Part shown: piece after piece, positions 43,112 through 51,766 of the stretch | Layout: each line of letters begins with the position of its first letter | Numbering within the stretch: the stretch's first letter is position 1 | DNA from: Halobacteriovorax marinus | GTDB taxonomy: Bacteria > Bdellovibrionota > Bacteriovoracia > Bacteriovoracales > Bacteriovoracaceae | Direction of reading: 5' to 3' | Assembly: GCA_002163155.1 (NCBI GenBank) | Contig: MAAO01000002.1 | Location: forward strand, 310,001 to 374,000 | DNA: 64,000 bases | Position numbers and translations under genes: made by a program | The notes under the pieces: model-generated | What the model was told of the DNA's origin: nothing | What the model saw: the letters and a program-made list of their open reading frames with translations, nothing else | Databases searched by the model: none

Positions 43112-43372
43112 ATGTACATCTATAAATATAATTTTTTAAACGAACTTCAGTCATTGCGTTCTGGAGTTAAACAAAGCCTACAAAGCCTCGTAAATATCTG
43201 GGTAATATTAATCAAAGCTCAGTTGAAAGTTTTGATGAATTTAGTAGGAGTAATGTTTAGTCCGCCTGTCTTAATCAAGAGACATTCGCCTGAAAATTAC
43301 GAAGTGGTTAATCACAGCCCCATCGACTATGTCGAATCAAGCGGACTACATCCACCAAGTTTCAACAGATAA
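43112..43372 (+). CDS. 86-residue peptide upstream of the ABC exporter
   Basis: AGGAG precedes the ATG. The N-terminal 55 residues are amphipathic to hydrophobic (SLVNIWVILIKAQLKVLMNLVGVMF), ending in a polar tail with NHSPIDYVESSGLHPPSF and two His-Ser-Pro repeats (RHSPENYEVVNHSPIDY). No signal peptidase or lipobox site is obvious. The exporter gene begins 21 bases after its stop, so they are co-transcribed. It could be a small membrane subunit of, or substrate for, the exporter. Confidence 0.65.
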   Translation: MYIYKYNFLNELQSLRSGVKQSLQSLVNIWVILIKAQLKVLMNLVGVMFSPPVLIKRHSPENYEVVNHSPIDYVESSGLHPPSFNR

Positions 43373-43392
43373 TTTTTTTGAACGGAGAAGAA

Positions 43393-45642
43393 ATGAATAA
43401 GAATATTGAATTAAAAAAATACTTTGGTCAGGAAGAAAAACTTCCTGAAATTGTAAGAGAACAGATTAGTGAAGAGATTATTTTATATGCTTATAGCGAT
43501 TTAAATAACTCATTTCATTTTAGTGGAAGTTGGATAGTCGTTACTGAAACGAGATTTTATCTAGTTCATGGTAAGAGTTTAAAGTTAGAAAAAGACTTTG
43601 CAATTAATAAAATCTCAAGAGTAATTGAGAGAAAATCATCAAATGGTTTTAGATTAAAAATACTTACAGCTGACGACCTTCCTCCACTTCTTGAAGTTTA
43701 CTATACAGGTAAGCAGAAAGTGATGATGGGTAAAATAAAATTCTTATTGGAGAAGAAAGTTAAGGGTGAGAATTTGGCATTTGATATAAATCCTGACAAG
43801 GAATATCACTCAAATGCTCTTTCAACTATTATTGAAGTTCAATCTGAAACAAGCGTTGATGATAAGGGAACACTACTTAGGCTTTTATCCTACTTAGCTC
43901 CCTATAAGAGGAAACTTATTATTGGAACTATTGGTGCAGCTGTTAGTACTTTAGTATCACTTCTTCCCGCATATTTTTCGGGAAAGATTATTGATGACTT
44001 GGTTAAACCTTATCAGGATGGAGTACTTCCTGTAGAGACTGCTCTAAAGAGTGGTTGGGTTATTATGGCCGCCCTCGGGGCAACATTTGTTATTCGTGAG
44101 ATCTTCAGTTGGATGAGGTTGAATCAAATGTCCATTCTTGGAGAAGGTGTAGCAAGAGATCTTAGAGTTGAACTTTATGCTCATCTTCAATCTCTTGATA
44201 TGGACTTCTTCTCTAAGAAACAGACGGGGAGTATTATTAGCCGTGTGAGTTCAGATACGGATAGAGTGTGGGACTTTATAGCATTTGGAGTTGTTGAAGT
44301 TGGAATTGCTTTAATTACTCTTTTAAGTTTATCGGCGGTACTTATTACTATGGACTACAGGTTAGGACTTATTATGTCAGTACCTGTTCCTCTCCTTCTT
44401 TTCTCTATCTACAAGCACGGAGAGAAGATGAAGAGTGTCTTCCTAAAGTGTTGGAGAAAATGGGCAAACTTAACAAATGTATTATCTGACACAATTCCAG
44501 GTATGCAGGTTGTAAAGGCCTTTAACCAACACGATAGGGAGATTAAGCGCTTCAATGGAATTAACGATGTAGTGACTGATCAGTTTGAAGAAGTTCACCA
44601 AATTTGGACCAGATTTTGGCCAGGGCTAATGTTAAGTATTCATTTGATCGTTTTAACTGTTTGGTGTTTTGCTTTGCCAAGACTTTTTGAGAGTGGAGAG
44701 AGTCAACTTAGTGCTGGGACATTTGTTTCCTTTTTGCTCTATATGACTATGTTCACTGCTCCAATAGAAATTATAGGTCAAATGGCAAGAATGCTAAATA
44801 GAGCTTTAAGTTCAGCTCATAGAATTTTTGAAATCTTGGACTCAAGAGCAAAAATTGTAAACAAGAGTGAAGCTCTAAGACCTAGTGAGCTTGAGGGAAG
44901 AATTGAATTTAGGGAGACGACTTTTTCTTATGATGGCATAAGACCAATTCTTAAGGGAATTAATTTTAATATTGAACCTGGAGAAATGATTGGTCTTGTA
45001 GGGTCAAGTGGTGGTGGAAAAAGCACAATTACAAAATTAATTAGTCGTTTCTACGATGCTCAAGGTGGAAGTATTTTAATCGACGGTGAACCTATCGAAA
45101 ATTACGACGTGGGTTGGCTTAGAGAAAATATAGGAATGGTTTTACAAGAGCCCTTTCTCTTTCATGGAACTATTTGGGAAAATATCGCTTACGGTTTACC
45201 AGATATATCTAAAGATAAAATTATTGAAGCAGCAAGAGTTGCGAATGCTCATGAATTTATTATGAGGTTTCAAGATTCTTACGAAACAATAATTGGAGAA
45301 AGGGGCCATACTCTTTCGGGTGGGGAGAGGCAGAGGATTTCTATTGCTAGGGCCATTTTACATGACCCAAAAATACTCATTCTAGATGAAGCAACAAGTG
45401 CTGTGGATACTGAAACAGAGAGAAAAATTCAAGACGCTCTTGATAAGTTAGTAAAGGGGAGAACAGTTCTAGCTGTTGCCCACAGACTTTCAACTTTGAG
45501 ACAGGCCGATAGAATTTTTGTAATTAACAAAGGAGAAGTTGCTGAGGTTGGACCTCATGAAGAACTCCTAAAGAATGAGCAAGGTCATTACTTTAAGTTG
45601 CATAACATGCAAAAAGAAATGAATAAGAACTTTGCTCTGTAA
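43393..45642 (+). CDS. ABC exporter with N-terminal PH-like domain (fused permease-ATPase)
   Basis: 749 residues. Residues 1-130 form a beta-rich PH-like domain (SGSWIVVTETRFYLVHG) not found in ordinary exporters; six transmembrane helices follow (about 160-450), then the ATPase: Walker A VGSSGGGKSTI (about 535), signature LSGGERQRISIARA, Walker B ILILDEATSAVD and H-loop AVAHRLS. This domain order with a downstream DUF1854 gene is the arrangement described for cyanophycin-associated ABC transporters. GGAG before ATG 43393 decides the start. Substrate unknown; no cyanophycin synthetase is in the window. Confidence 0.9.
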   Translation: MNKNIELKKYFGQEEKLPEIVREQISEEIILYAYSDLNNSFHFSGSWIVVTETRFYLVHGKSLKLEKDFAINKISRVIERKSSNGFRLKILTADDLPPLLEVYYTGKQKVMMGKIKFLLEKKVKGENLAFDINPDKEYHSNALSTIIEVQSETSVDDKGTLLRLLSYLAPYKRKLIIGTIGAAVSTLVSLLPAYFSGKIIDDLVKPYQDGVLPVETALKSGWVIMAALGATFVIREIFSWMRLNQMSILGEGVARDLRVELYAHLQSLDMDFFSKKQTGSIISRVSSDTDRVWDFIAFGVVEVGIALITLLSLSAVLITMDYRLGLIMSVPVPLLLFSIYKHGEKMKSVFLKCWRKWANLTNVLSDTIPGMQVVKAFNQHDREIKRFNGINDVVTDQFEEVHQIWTRFWPGLMLSIHLIVLTVWCFALPRLFESGESQLSAGTFVSFLLYMTMFTAPIEIIGQMARMLNRALSSAHRIFEILDSRAKIVNKSEALRPSELEGRIEFRETTFSYDGIRPILKGINFNIEPGEMIGLVGSSGGGKSTITKLISRFYDAQGGSILIDGEPIENYDVGWLRENIGMVLQEPFLFHGTIWENIAYGLPDISKDKIIEAARVANAHEFIMRFQDSYETIIGERGHTLSGGERQRISIARAILHDPKILILDEATSAVDTETERKIQDALDKLVKGRTVLAVAHRLSTLRQADRIFVINKGEVAEVGPHEELLKNEQGHYFKLHNMQKEMNKNFAL

Positions 45643-45655
45643 AAGGAGGACTTAA

Positions 45656-46093
45656 ATGTTTAAGGAACAAGCAAACGGACAACTATACTTTAAAGGGAAG
45701 GAGGTTACACTCCACCCTTGTTTTCCAAGCCAAGATAGAATGTCTTGTATTTCAATACTTGATGATGATCAGAATGAGGTTTTCTTTTTGAAATCTCTTA
45801 ATGAATTAGAAGTTGAGCAGCAAGAAATTGTTGTTAAACATCTTTACATTGAAGAGCTAGGTCACGAGATCACAAAGATTCTAGAGATAGTGGAAGAAAT
45901 TGAACTTCGAAAATTCTTAGTGGAAACTAGAAGTGGAATAGCAACTTTTTATATGAGATCTGAAGAGTGGCCAAATAAGGTTCGAGATGATCATTTTCAG
46001 TTTTTAGATATTCATGGAGACATTTTCTATATTAAGGAATTACTTTCATTAGATACGAAATCTCAAAAAAGAGTATCACCGTTTATAAATTAA
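45656..46093 (+). CDS. DUF1854 protein, partner of the ABC exporter
   Basis: 145 residues, cytosolic. The C-terminal half KFLVETRSGIATFYMRSEEW...VRDDHFQFLDIHGDIFYIKELLSLDTKSQKRVSPFI follows the DUF1854 pattern (W/F-x-VxTxRG, F-x(6)-DxxGxxYxI, LDxxSxxxL). DUF1854 genes are regularly beside PH-domain ABC exporters and in some bacteria beside cyanophycin genes. AGGAGG Shine-Dalgarno; 13 bases after the exporter, so clearly one operon. Molecular role unknown. Confidence 0.85.
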   Translation: MFKEQANGQLYFKGKEVTLHPCFPSQDRMSCISILDDDQNEVFFLKSLNELEVEQQEIVVKHLYIEELGHEITKILEIVEEIELRKFLVETRSGIATFYMRSEEWPNKVRDDHFQFLDIHGDIFYIKELLSLDTKSQKRVSPFIN

Positions 46094-46150
46094 GGAATTT
46101 TGAGAGGGGACAGTTTGTTCCCTCTTTATATATTTCAGTGGTTTTAAGCC

Positions 46151-46179
46151 AAAAAAAAGGGCCTTAAAAATAAGGCCCT
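46151..46179 (-). terminator. Terminator of rpsD
   Basis: On the minus strand AGGGCCTTA / TAAGGCCCT with a TTTT loop runs into eight T residues (46158-46151). It can also stop the DUF1854 transcript from the other side, though with a poorer T tract. Confidence 0.93.
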
Positions 46180-46205
46180 TTCTATAATCAAAAATTGAAT
46201 TAAGA

Positions 46206-46832
46206 TTATTTTACTTTCCAGTAATATTCGATCACAAATTGTTGTTCGAATGCAAATGGAATGTCTGAAGGAAGAGGGTAGTCACTTAGTGTCCCTTTCT
46301 TCTTATCAGCTTCAATTGTGAAACAAGCTGGAACAGTTGCCATTCTTGGAGACTCAATTGAACTCTTGTATGCTTGGTTGTTATAACCTTTCTCAGAAAG
46401 AGTGATTACATCACCTTTTTGAACAATGTAACTAGACTTATCTAGCTTCTTACCGTTAACCATTACTTGACCGTGAGCAACCATTTGAGATGCTGCTGCC
46501 ATTGAAGGTGCCCAGTTAAGACGAAAAACAACGTTATTTAGTCTAGACTCAAGAGTGATAACTAAAGTGTCCATCCACGCTCTTGAAGTATTCTTCTTAG
46601 CTTGTTTAACGTAAGTAACAAGTTGTTTTTCACGTAGACCGTAATGGAATACTAATTTTTGCTTTTCTTTAAGACGAACAGCATAGTCAGAAATCTTCTT
46701 TCTTCTGTTACCGTGTACACCTGGACCGTATGGTCTTCTTTCTAGTGCACCTGGCTTACCAAGACCTGGAAGTTCAAGACCTAGTGATCTTTGGATTTTA
46801 AAACGAGACTTACCCGTAGTTGCTTTTGCCAT
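46206..46832 (-). CDS. rpsD: 30S ribosomal protein S4
   Basis: 208 residues; primary 16S rRNA-binding protein. Core strings are GALERRPYGPGVHGNRRKKISDYAVRLKEKQKL, the S4 RNA-binding domain ESRLNNVVFRLNWAPSMAAASQMVAHGQVMVNGKKLD, and VIEYYW near the C-terminus. The N-terminal zinc-binding CxxC of some S4 proteins is absent. AAGGAG before the ATG at 46832 excludes the longer in-frame start at 46874. It is monocistronic rather than in the alpha ribosomal operon, as in Bacillus; a second copy elsewhere cannot be excluded. Confidence 0.97.
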   Translation of the reverse strand: MAKATTGKSRFKIQRSLGLELPGLGKPGALERRPYGPGVHGNRRKKISDYAVRLKEKQKLVFHYGLREKQLVTYVKQAKKNTSRAWMDTLVITLESRLNNVVFRLNWAPSMAAASQMVAHGQVMVNGKKLDKSSYIVQKGDVITLSEKGYNNQAYKSSIESPRMATVPACFTIEADKKKGTLSDYPLPSDIPFAFEQQFVIEYYWKVK

Positions 46833-47162
46833 TTCAGACTCCTTATTGTGTGACTTGGGGTATATGGCTAACACACATCACATCTTATAATTAAGACCCC
46901 GCATCAAATTCTGGAATGTGTGTCCGACATATTTATCTAAAATTCACCTTCATGTCAATAGAATTGAGCAGTTCGCTAAAGTTTTGAGCTGTAATTACAA
47001 TTAATTAACTAAATAAAGATGTTTCCAAATGGAATATTTATACGTAAATTATAGTGTCTTTAATATTTATTGATGGCACCTAGCATAACTTTACGAAATT
47101 ATTCAAAGATATCTTTCAATGAATTGGTTTTTTGTTTATAATCAAGTTTTCTTGAGGTTTGA
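46833..47162. other. 330-bp gap between divergent genes
   Basis: Holds the rpsD promoter (46930-46958), a leader of about 90 bases on the rpsD mRNA that could carry an S4 autoregulatory structure, and the upstream region of the gene at 47163. A+T-rich; no gene or other repeat seen. Confidence 0.6.
46930..46958 (-). promoter_or_regulatory. Sigma-70-type promoter of rpsD
   Basis: On the minus strand TTGACA (46958-46953), exactly 17 bases, TAAATA (46935-46930). The predicted start near 46923 gives a leader of about 90 bases. Confidence 0.75.
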
Positions 47163-47549
47163 TTGAAAAAAATTAGCATCCAAAAACATTTACTGGTTAT
47201 GCACTTAGGACTTAAGGGCGTAAGTGAAGAACTACTAGAAACTTTTCCAGTTGATAACTTAGTAGAGAAATCTGACTCTGACACCTGTGTGGTTTTTTAC
47301 TTTTCACATTCCCAAGATGTTAAGGCCGACTTTGTTAGTTTAAGGCCTGTAATCGCAAAAATTTTACATGTGGAATTAGATTCTGTTGAATTAAGCAAGA
47401 AAGATGACTGTGAGCTTGAGGCCCATATTTTCTATAATAGCCACTCTACACACTGGAGTGAACACGCTGATGCAGACTTTGATGAATTGTGTTCTGCCCT
47501 TTATCCCTATCACGTAAAAATTAATCTAAACGTCTCTATAAATAATTGA
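47163..47549 (+). CDS. Hypothetical cytosolic protein
   Basis: 128 residues. TTG start with GAGG five bases upstream. Alternating strand/helix pattern with several His/Asp residues (HIFYNSHSTHWSEHADADFDEL), no signal or membrane segment. No family recognised. It is followed 62 bases later by another unknown gene with its own strong Shine-Dalgarno. Confidence 0.65.
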   Translation: MKKISIQKHLLVMHLGLKGVSEELLETFPVDNLVEKSDSDTCVVFYFSHSQDVKADFVSLRPVIAKILHVELDSVELSKKDDCELEAHIFYNSHSTHWSEHADADFDELCSALYPYHVKINLNVSINN

Positions 47550-47611
47550 GAAATTTTTAAGTCACTGTTAGAATTAAGGAGATCAAATCTTTTTAAAGAC
47601 AAGGAGTGTCT

Positions 47612-48127
47612 ATGAGTTTTCAAAATATTAATGTTGAAGTGAAAAGAAATCTTGAGGCCATAGGTATCATAGGTATGGATACTGATGGGAATTTTGAATT
47701 TTCTGATGCAATCTTAGATGATGATATGGATGAAATTGAGAAGCAAGGTTTGAAAATGTTGAAACCTCTTAAAACTAAGACCCTCGTAACTAAGAAGCAG
47801 AAAAAACAAATAACTAAGAGCGTAGCGATAAAATCTGTTGAAAATACTATTCCTAAGAAATATTCTATTCAATTTACGAAGAATGAAACTGAAGAGGCTG
47901 AACTTGTTTGGGCCACTATGGCAGACCTTGGAGTCGAAGTAGAAATAAAAGATATTTTTAACTTTGTTATGACAAAGGGTTTTACTAGTGAAGATAAACT
48001 CGAAATTAGAAAAATTGCTTCTAGTCGTATTCTAGAAGAAAAGCTTTCAAAATATCTTAAAGATAATAAATTAAAAATGGATAAGGAAGAAGTTCTCCTT
48101 CACTTACTTAGTGAGAAGCTTCAATAA
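47612..48127 (+). CDS. Hypothetical protein
   Basis: 171 residues. AAGGAG five bases before the ATG at 47612 selects this start over the GTG at 47606. Acidic N-terminus, a Lys-rich central linker (KTKTLVTKKQKKQITK) and a helical acidic C-terminal domain that looks like a small helical bundle. It may bind nucleic acid or a partner protein via the basic linker, but no family was recognised. Ends in a clear terminator. Confidence 0.7.
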   Translation: MSFQNINVEVKRNLEAIGIIGMDTDGNFEFSDAILDDDMDEIEKQGLKMLKPLKTKTLVTKKQKKQITKSVAIKSVENTIPKKYSIQFTKNETEEAELVWATMADLGVEVEIKDIFNFVMTKGFTSEDKLEIRKIASSRILEEKLSKYLKDNKLKMDKEEVLLHLLSEKLQ

Positions 48128-48137
48128 TAGACTTAAT

Positions 48138-48160
48138 AGGCCTTCTGTTGAAGGCCTTTT
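48138..48160 (+). terminator. Terminator after 48127
   Basis: AGGCCTTC / GAAGGCCT with a TGTT loop, then TTTTC; lies between convergent genes. Confidence 0.85.
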
Positions 48161-48171
48161 CTATGAATAAA

Positions 48172-48939
48172 TTAGTTCATTGAATGGATTATATTTTCAC
48201 AGCGCTGATACTTATTAGTTGTAATAAAATCTACACCCTTTCTTAAATACTTCTTAATCTTTCTCTTTGAATTTTTGGTAAAAACTCCAACGATTTTACC
48301 TTGCCTCTGATACTTCTTTACTTTGGACTTGCGAATATATCTAGCATCAATTCCGTCATAGTTTCCTAACTTTCCAAAATAAACAATTTTCTTTAAACGT
48401 ATCACTCGAATTTGATTAAAGAATTCATCTGTTCGGCGGTAACTTATAACTTTCTTTAAAGCTTCTTGGCTAAAAGAAATAATGAAAACATTTTCAGGTC
48501 TATCGAAGTAGAACTTCTTTATTTGCTGGAAATCAGAATTAGTTATAGTGTCCTTAAGTTCGATAAAAATCTTCGAATCATATTTTGAGAGTACTTTTAG
48601 GGTGTTTTCAAATGAAGGAATCTCTTCTCCATTTTTCAACTTACAATTTTCTCCAATCTCTCTACTAGTGAGGTCATTGATTTTCTTTCCTACAGGACAG
48701 GTAGATCCAAGAGTTAATCTCTTTAATATACTGTCATGGTAGACCAATGTCTTACCGTCACTTGAATGTAAGAGATCAAATTCGATTCCCTGTGCATTTG
48801 CTCTGCCTGCAGCTTCAAAAGCACTCAAGGAATTTTCCAGTTCTCCGAAGCCAATTGCTCTATGAGCAACGCAGAAGGGAGCTGCGAGGGATGAAAGGGA
48901 AAGAATAAAAGAGATCGTTATTAATATTATTTTTTTCAT
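48172..48939 (-). CDS. Exported glycerophosphodiester phosphodiesterase
   Basis: 255 residues: Sec signal peptide (MKKIILITISFILSLSSLA), then a GDPD TIM barrel with the active-site His-Arg (VAHRAIGFGELENS), metal-binding Glu/Asp (GIEFDLLHSSDG), His (TLVYHD) and FIELKDT. It hydrolyses glycerophosphodiesters in the periplasm to glycerol-3-phosphate and alcohol. It has no Shine-Dalgarno; an extended -10 (TGtTAAATA) lies six bases before the ATG. Confidence 0.92.
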   Translation of the reverse strand: MKKIILITISFILSLSSLAAPFCVAHRAIGFGELENSLSAFEAAGRANAQGIEFDLLHSSDGKTLVYHDSILKRLTLGSTCPVGKKINDLTSREIGENCKLKNGEEIPSFENTLKVLSKYDSKIFIELKDTITNSDFQQIKKFYFDRPENVFIISFSQEALKKVISYRRTDEFFNQIRVIRLKKIVYFGKLGNYDGIDARYIRKSKVKKYQRQGKIVGVFTKNSKRKIKKYLRKGVDFITTNKYQRCENIIHSMN

Positions 48940-48945
48940 AGGCTC

Positions 48946-48954
48946 TATTTAACA
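48946..48954 (-). promoter_or_regulatory. Extended -10 (TGtTAAATA) of the GDPD gene
   Basis: TG-T-TAAATA on the minus strand, then GAGCCT, then ATG at 48939. Same six-base spacing as at rarD and other genes; predicts a leaderless mRNA. Confidence 0.5.
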
Positions 48955-49064
48955 AAAAAAAAAACTTTTGGTACAGTTTTTTTTGATGTTTGACACATTC
49001 CGCAACTATCTGACAACGTTTCTTTAAACTGGTCATTATTACATGTAAGAGTTACAGTTTTTCA

Positions 49065-49346
49065 ATGTACTTAGATAGAATATATAGAAAATTAGGTTGG
49101 TGGGATTTCTTAGATCGCATAGAGTTTGAACTAAAGGAAAGTCCTGATAAGTCAGTGTATATCAACTTTCTTGATGAATTGCGTATGCGACGCTTAGAAT
49201 CTGTATCTGAAGGGGCCACCTATAAATTAAGGGCCCCAGCTAACGATCTTTTCGATAAATTTCAAAAGAGGCTCTCCCTTGATTCCACATTTGCTGATGA
49301 AGCAGACGTGAAAGAATGTAGAGAGCTCTTAGCTGATATTATTTAA
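49065..49346 (+). CDS. Small hypothetical protein
   Basis: 93 residues, soluble, helical, charged (RIYRKLGWWDFLDRIEFELKESPDK). No Shine-Dalgarno at a usable distance; TACAGT lies six bases before the ATG, a weak -10 match. Its stop overlaps the ade stop by four bases. No family recognised. Confidence 0.6.
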   Translation: MYLDRIYRKLGWWDFLDRIEFELKESPDKSVYINFLDELRMRRLESVSEGATYKLRAPANDLFDKFQKRLSLDSTFADEADVKECRELLADII

Positions 49347-51094
49347 TCTTTTAAATCAATGAATTCAAATTTTGTGACATCTACTAATCCCTTATCTGTG
49401 ATTTTTAAAGAAGGAATTACTGGTAGTGCTAGAAAGGCCATCTGAATAAATGGTTCATTTAAGTGAACCCCAATATCAGAACAAGCTGCCTTTAACGCCA
49501 CAATTCCCTCAGTAATAACTTCAGCATTTTCAAGACTAATAAGTCCAGCAATGGGAAGTTCTAGCGAGGCCACAACTTTACCTTCGTCGACGACACAAAA
49601 ACCACCGCCCATTGCGAGAAGTTTATTTACGGCCACTGTCATCTCTTTTTCATCTTCTCCAATAACAATTATATTGTGAGAGTCATGGGCCACAGAAGAG
49701 GCGATGGCGCCATTTTTTAGACCTGAACCTTTAACAAGACCAAGCGCCGGCTTAACGCCGTGTCCATATCTCTCTATAACAACAATTTTTCTAATATCGT
49801 CTTCTAAGAATTTTTCACCATCAAATTCAATCTTTAAATGATTTGTGATGATCTCGTCTTTAACTATTTCAATAACGTTATAAATTCCCTTTTCAAAACT
49901 AAAAGAAATATCGCCGTCCATTAAAGCTTCTCTCTTCATTGTATTTTCAATGGGAGGATTAGACTCTTTCAATTTTTCTTGCACTTTTTCTGGAAGGTTT
50001 AATTCAGCAACAGGAACACCTTTCATGAGAACTTGTTGAATTTCGACTTCTTGATAATCACTTAATAAGACTATGTCCGCTTGCTTGCCGGGAGCAATTA
50101 AACCAAGGCGTTTTAAGTTAAAGTGTTTGGCCGCTGAATAAGAACTTAATCTGTAAGCTATATGTGGAGCTATATTTAATTCCTTAATCATTTTTTTGAC
50201 TAAGTAATTAATATGTCCTTCATTAAAAATTTCATAAGGGTTTCTATCATCAGTGCAAAGAAGACACTGAATGGAATTAAAGTCATTAACAAGAGGAGCT
50301 AAGGTCTTTAAGTTCTTAGCAACAGATCCTTCTCTTATAATTAGGGCCATTCCCTTAGAGAGTTTTTCCTTACCTTCTTCCTGAGTAATTGTTTCATGGC
50401 AGTTTTGAATTCCTGCCGCAATATAAGCATTTAATTGCTTTCCTTGAACTAGTGGGCAGTGACCATCAAGATTCATATCTTGAAATTCTTCAATCTTATC
50501 TAGAACTTCATCAAATGCGTTGATGACTCCAGGAAAATTCATCATTTCTGCCAAACCTAGAACATTTGGATGATCTTTGTATTTCTTCATCTTTTCGATG
50601 GGAAAAGGTCCTCCGTTTGTTTCAAAGCCTGGAAGGGCAGGTACACAAGAACTCACCTGAACAAAGAGGTTTTGTTTCATGAGTTCACTACATCTTAAAA
50701 ACCAGCTAAAACCTTTGTCTCCCATAACATTCGTTATTTCATGGGGATCACATATGGCGGTAGTTGTTCCAAGAGGGAGAGTGAGTCTTTCGAATTCAAA
50801 TGGGTGCATCATTGAAGATTCAACATGCAGATGTCCATCAATGAAACCAGGAACAGCAACTGCTCCCTTGGCGTCTATTGTTCTCTTGGCTTTTTGATCA
50901 AGGTATTCAAGACCAGTTCCCGCAATCGACTTTCCCGCAATGGCTATGGCACTTTCATTAATTTCACCATTAACTAGGTCCATGATTTTTACATTTTTTA
51001 TGAGAATGTCTATTTCTCCGTCTCCACGAGCAACACTGAGAACGTGTTTTAATTCTTCTCTTGTTAACTGTTGAGTATTCTTTGAAGGCGTCAT
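49343..51094 (-). CDS. ade: Adenine deaminase
   Basis: 583-residue metal-dependent amidohydrolase converting adenine to hypoxanthine in purine salvage. Family strings: VAVPGFIDGHLHVESSMMHPFEFERLTLPLGTTTAICDPHEITNVMG (metal ligands), DGHCPLVQG, LCTDDRNPYEI, SSVAHDSHNIIVIG and MGGGFCVVDEGKV. Full length for the Ade family. It lies two bases after the preceding gene, the last of a four-gene operon (rhodanese, aminotransferase, unknown membrane protein, ade). Confidence 0.96.
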   Translation of the reverse strand: MTPSKNTQQLTREELKHVLSVARGDGEIDILIKNVKIMDLVNGEINESAIAIAGKSIAGTGLEYLDQKAKRTIDAKGAVAVPGFIDGHLHVESSMMHPFEFERLTLPLGTTTAICDPHEITNVMGDKGFSWFLRCSELMKQNLFVQVSSCVPALPGFETNGGPFPIEKMKKYKDHPNVLGLAEMMNFPGVINAFDEVLDKIEEFQDMNLDGHCPLVQGKQLNAYIAAGIQNCHETITQEEGKEKLSKGMALIIREGSVAKNLKTLAPLVNDFNSIQCLLCTDDRNPYEIFNEGHINYLVKKMIKELNIAPHIAYRLSSYSAAKHFNLKRLGLIAPGKQADIVLLSDYQEVEIQQVLMKGVPVAELNLPEKVQEKLKESNPPIENTMKREALMDGDISFSFEKGIYNVIEIVKDEIITNHLKIEFDGEKFLEDDIRKIVVIERYGHGVKPALGLVKGSGLKNGAIASSVAHDSHNIIVIGEDEKEMTVAVNKLLAMGGGFCVVDEGKVVASLELPIAGLISLENAEVITEGIVALKAACSDIGVHLNEPFIQMAFLALPVIPSLKITDKGLVDVTKFEFIDLKD

Positions 51095-51096
51095 TT

Positions 51097-51753
51097 TTAA
51101 TCCTTTAAAATATAATTTGAGGCAATTTTACAAATATAGTAATCTTTTGAACTATAGCAAGATCTCTTTGCATAACTCTTGGCATGTTCTTTTCTATCAA
51201 TGGCCTTGAAGTAGAACGCCATTTTTAAACAGGTATCTAGGGCGCCATTTTGACAAAGTTTTGAAATTTCTTTAATTGTATCGTCACTAACTTTCATTCC
51301 TAAACTTAAAAGAACTGAAATATTTCCGTAGTAATGATTTTCAAGGTTAAATTCTGATAATTTAAGACTGAGAATAATTCTTTCGAGTGTATTCTTTCCC
51401 TCTTGGTCCAGAAGTAATAAGTCTATACCTGTGTCTTTTAGATATTTTAAGATTGTTAGGTTGTATTGACTTTTTGCTAAGTGGTAGACGATGTGTCTCT
51501 TATCATCTCCTAGCGCTTCGAGATTAATACCTTCTTTTTGTGCCTGGTCTATATCTTTTATACTGAGTTTGGATTCTCTGCTTATATAATAGCTTTCTTT
51601 ATTATCATATGAACTGCTAAAAAAGAGGTAAGTGATAGTTCCTAAGACCAGAGCTCCAAAAGCGATTACATAAGGAGCACGTTGTCTTTTAAATTTATCT
51701 TCAGTTAGAATACGCAGTAACGTCTTAGCATTTTTCTGTGTTTGATTATCCAT
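51097..51753 (-). CDS. Single-pass membrane protein with repeat-like periplasmic domain
   Basis: 218 residues. A transmembrane helix near 27-46 (APYVIAFGALVLGTITYLFF) follows a basic N-terminus, so the rest is periplasmic. The C-terminal part has ankyrin-like helical repeats (AQKEGINLEALGDDKRHIVYHLAKSQ, LKDTGIDLLLLDQEGKNTLERI) and a Cys-rich end (KLCQNGALDTCLKMAF, SCYSSKDYYICK), the last part resembling Sel1-like repeats. Function unknown; it sits between the aminotransferase and ade genes. Confidence 0.7.
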   Translation of the reverse strand: MDNQTQKNAKTLLRILTEDKFKRQRAPYVIAFGALVLGTITYLFFSSSYDNKESYYISRESKLSIKDIDQAQKEGINLEALGDDKRHIVYHLAKSQYNLTILKYLKDTGIDLLLLDQEGKNTLERIILSLKLSEFNLENHYYGNISVLLSLGMKVSDDTIKEISKLCQNGALDTCLKMAFYFKAIDRKEHAKSYAKRSCYSSKDYYICKIASNYILKD

Positions 51754-51766
51754 AAAATTCTAATTC

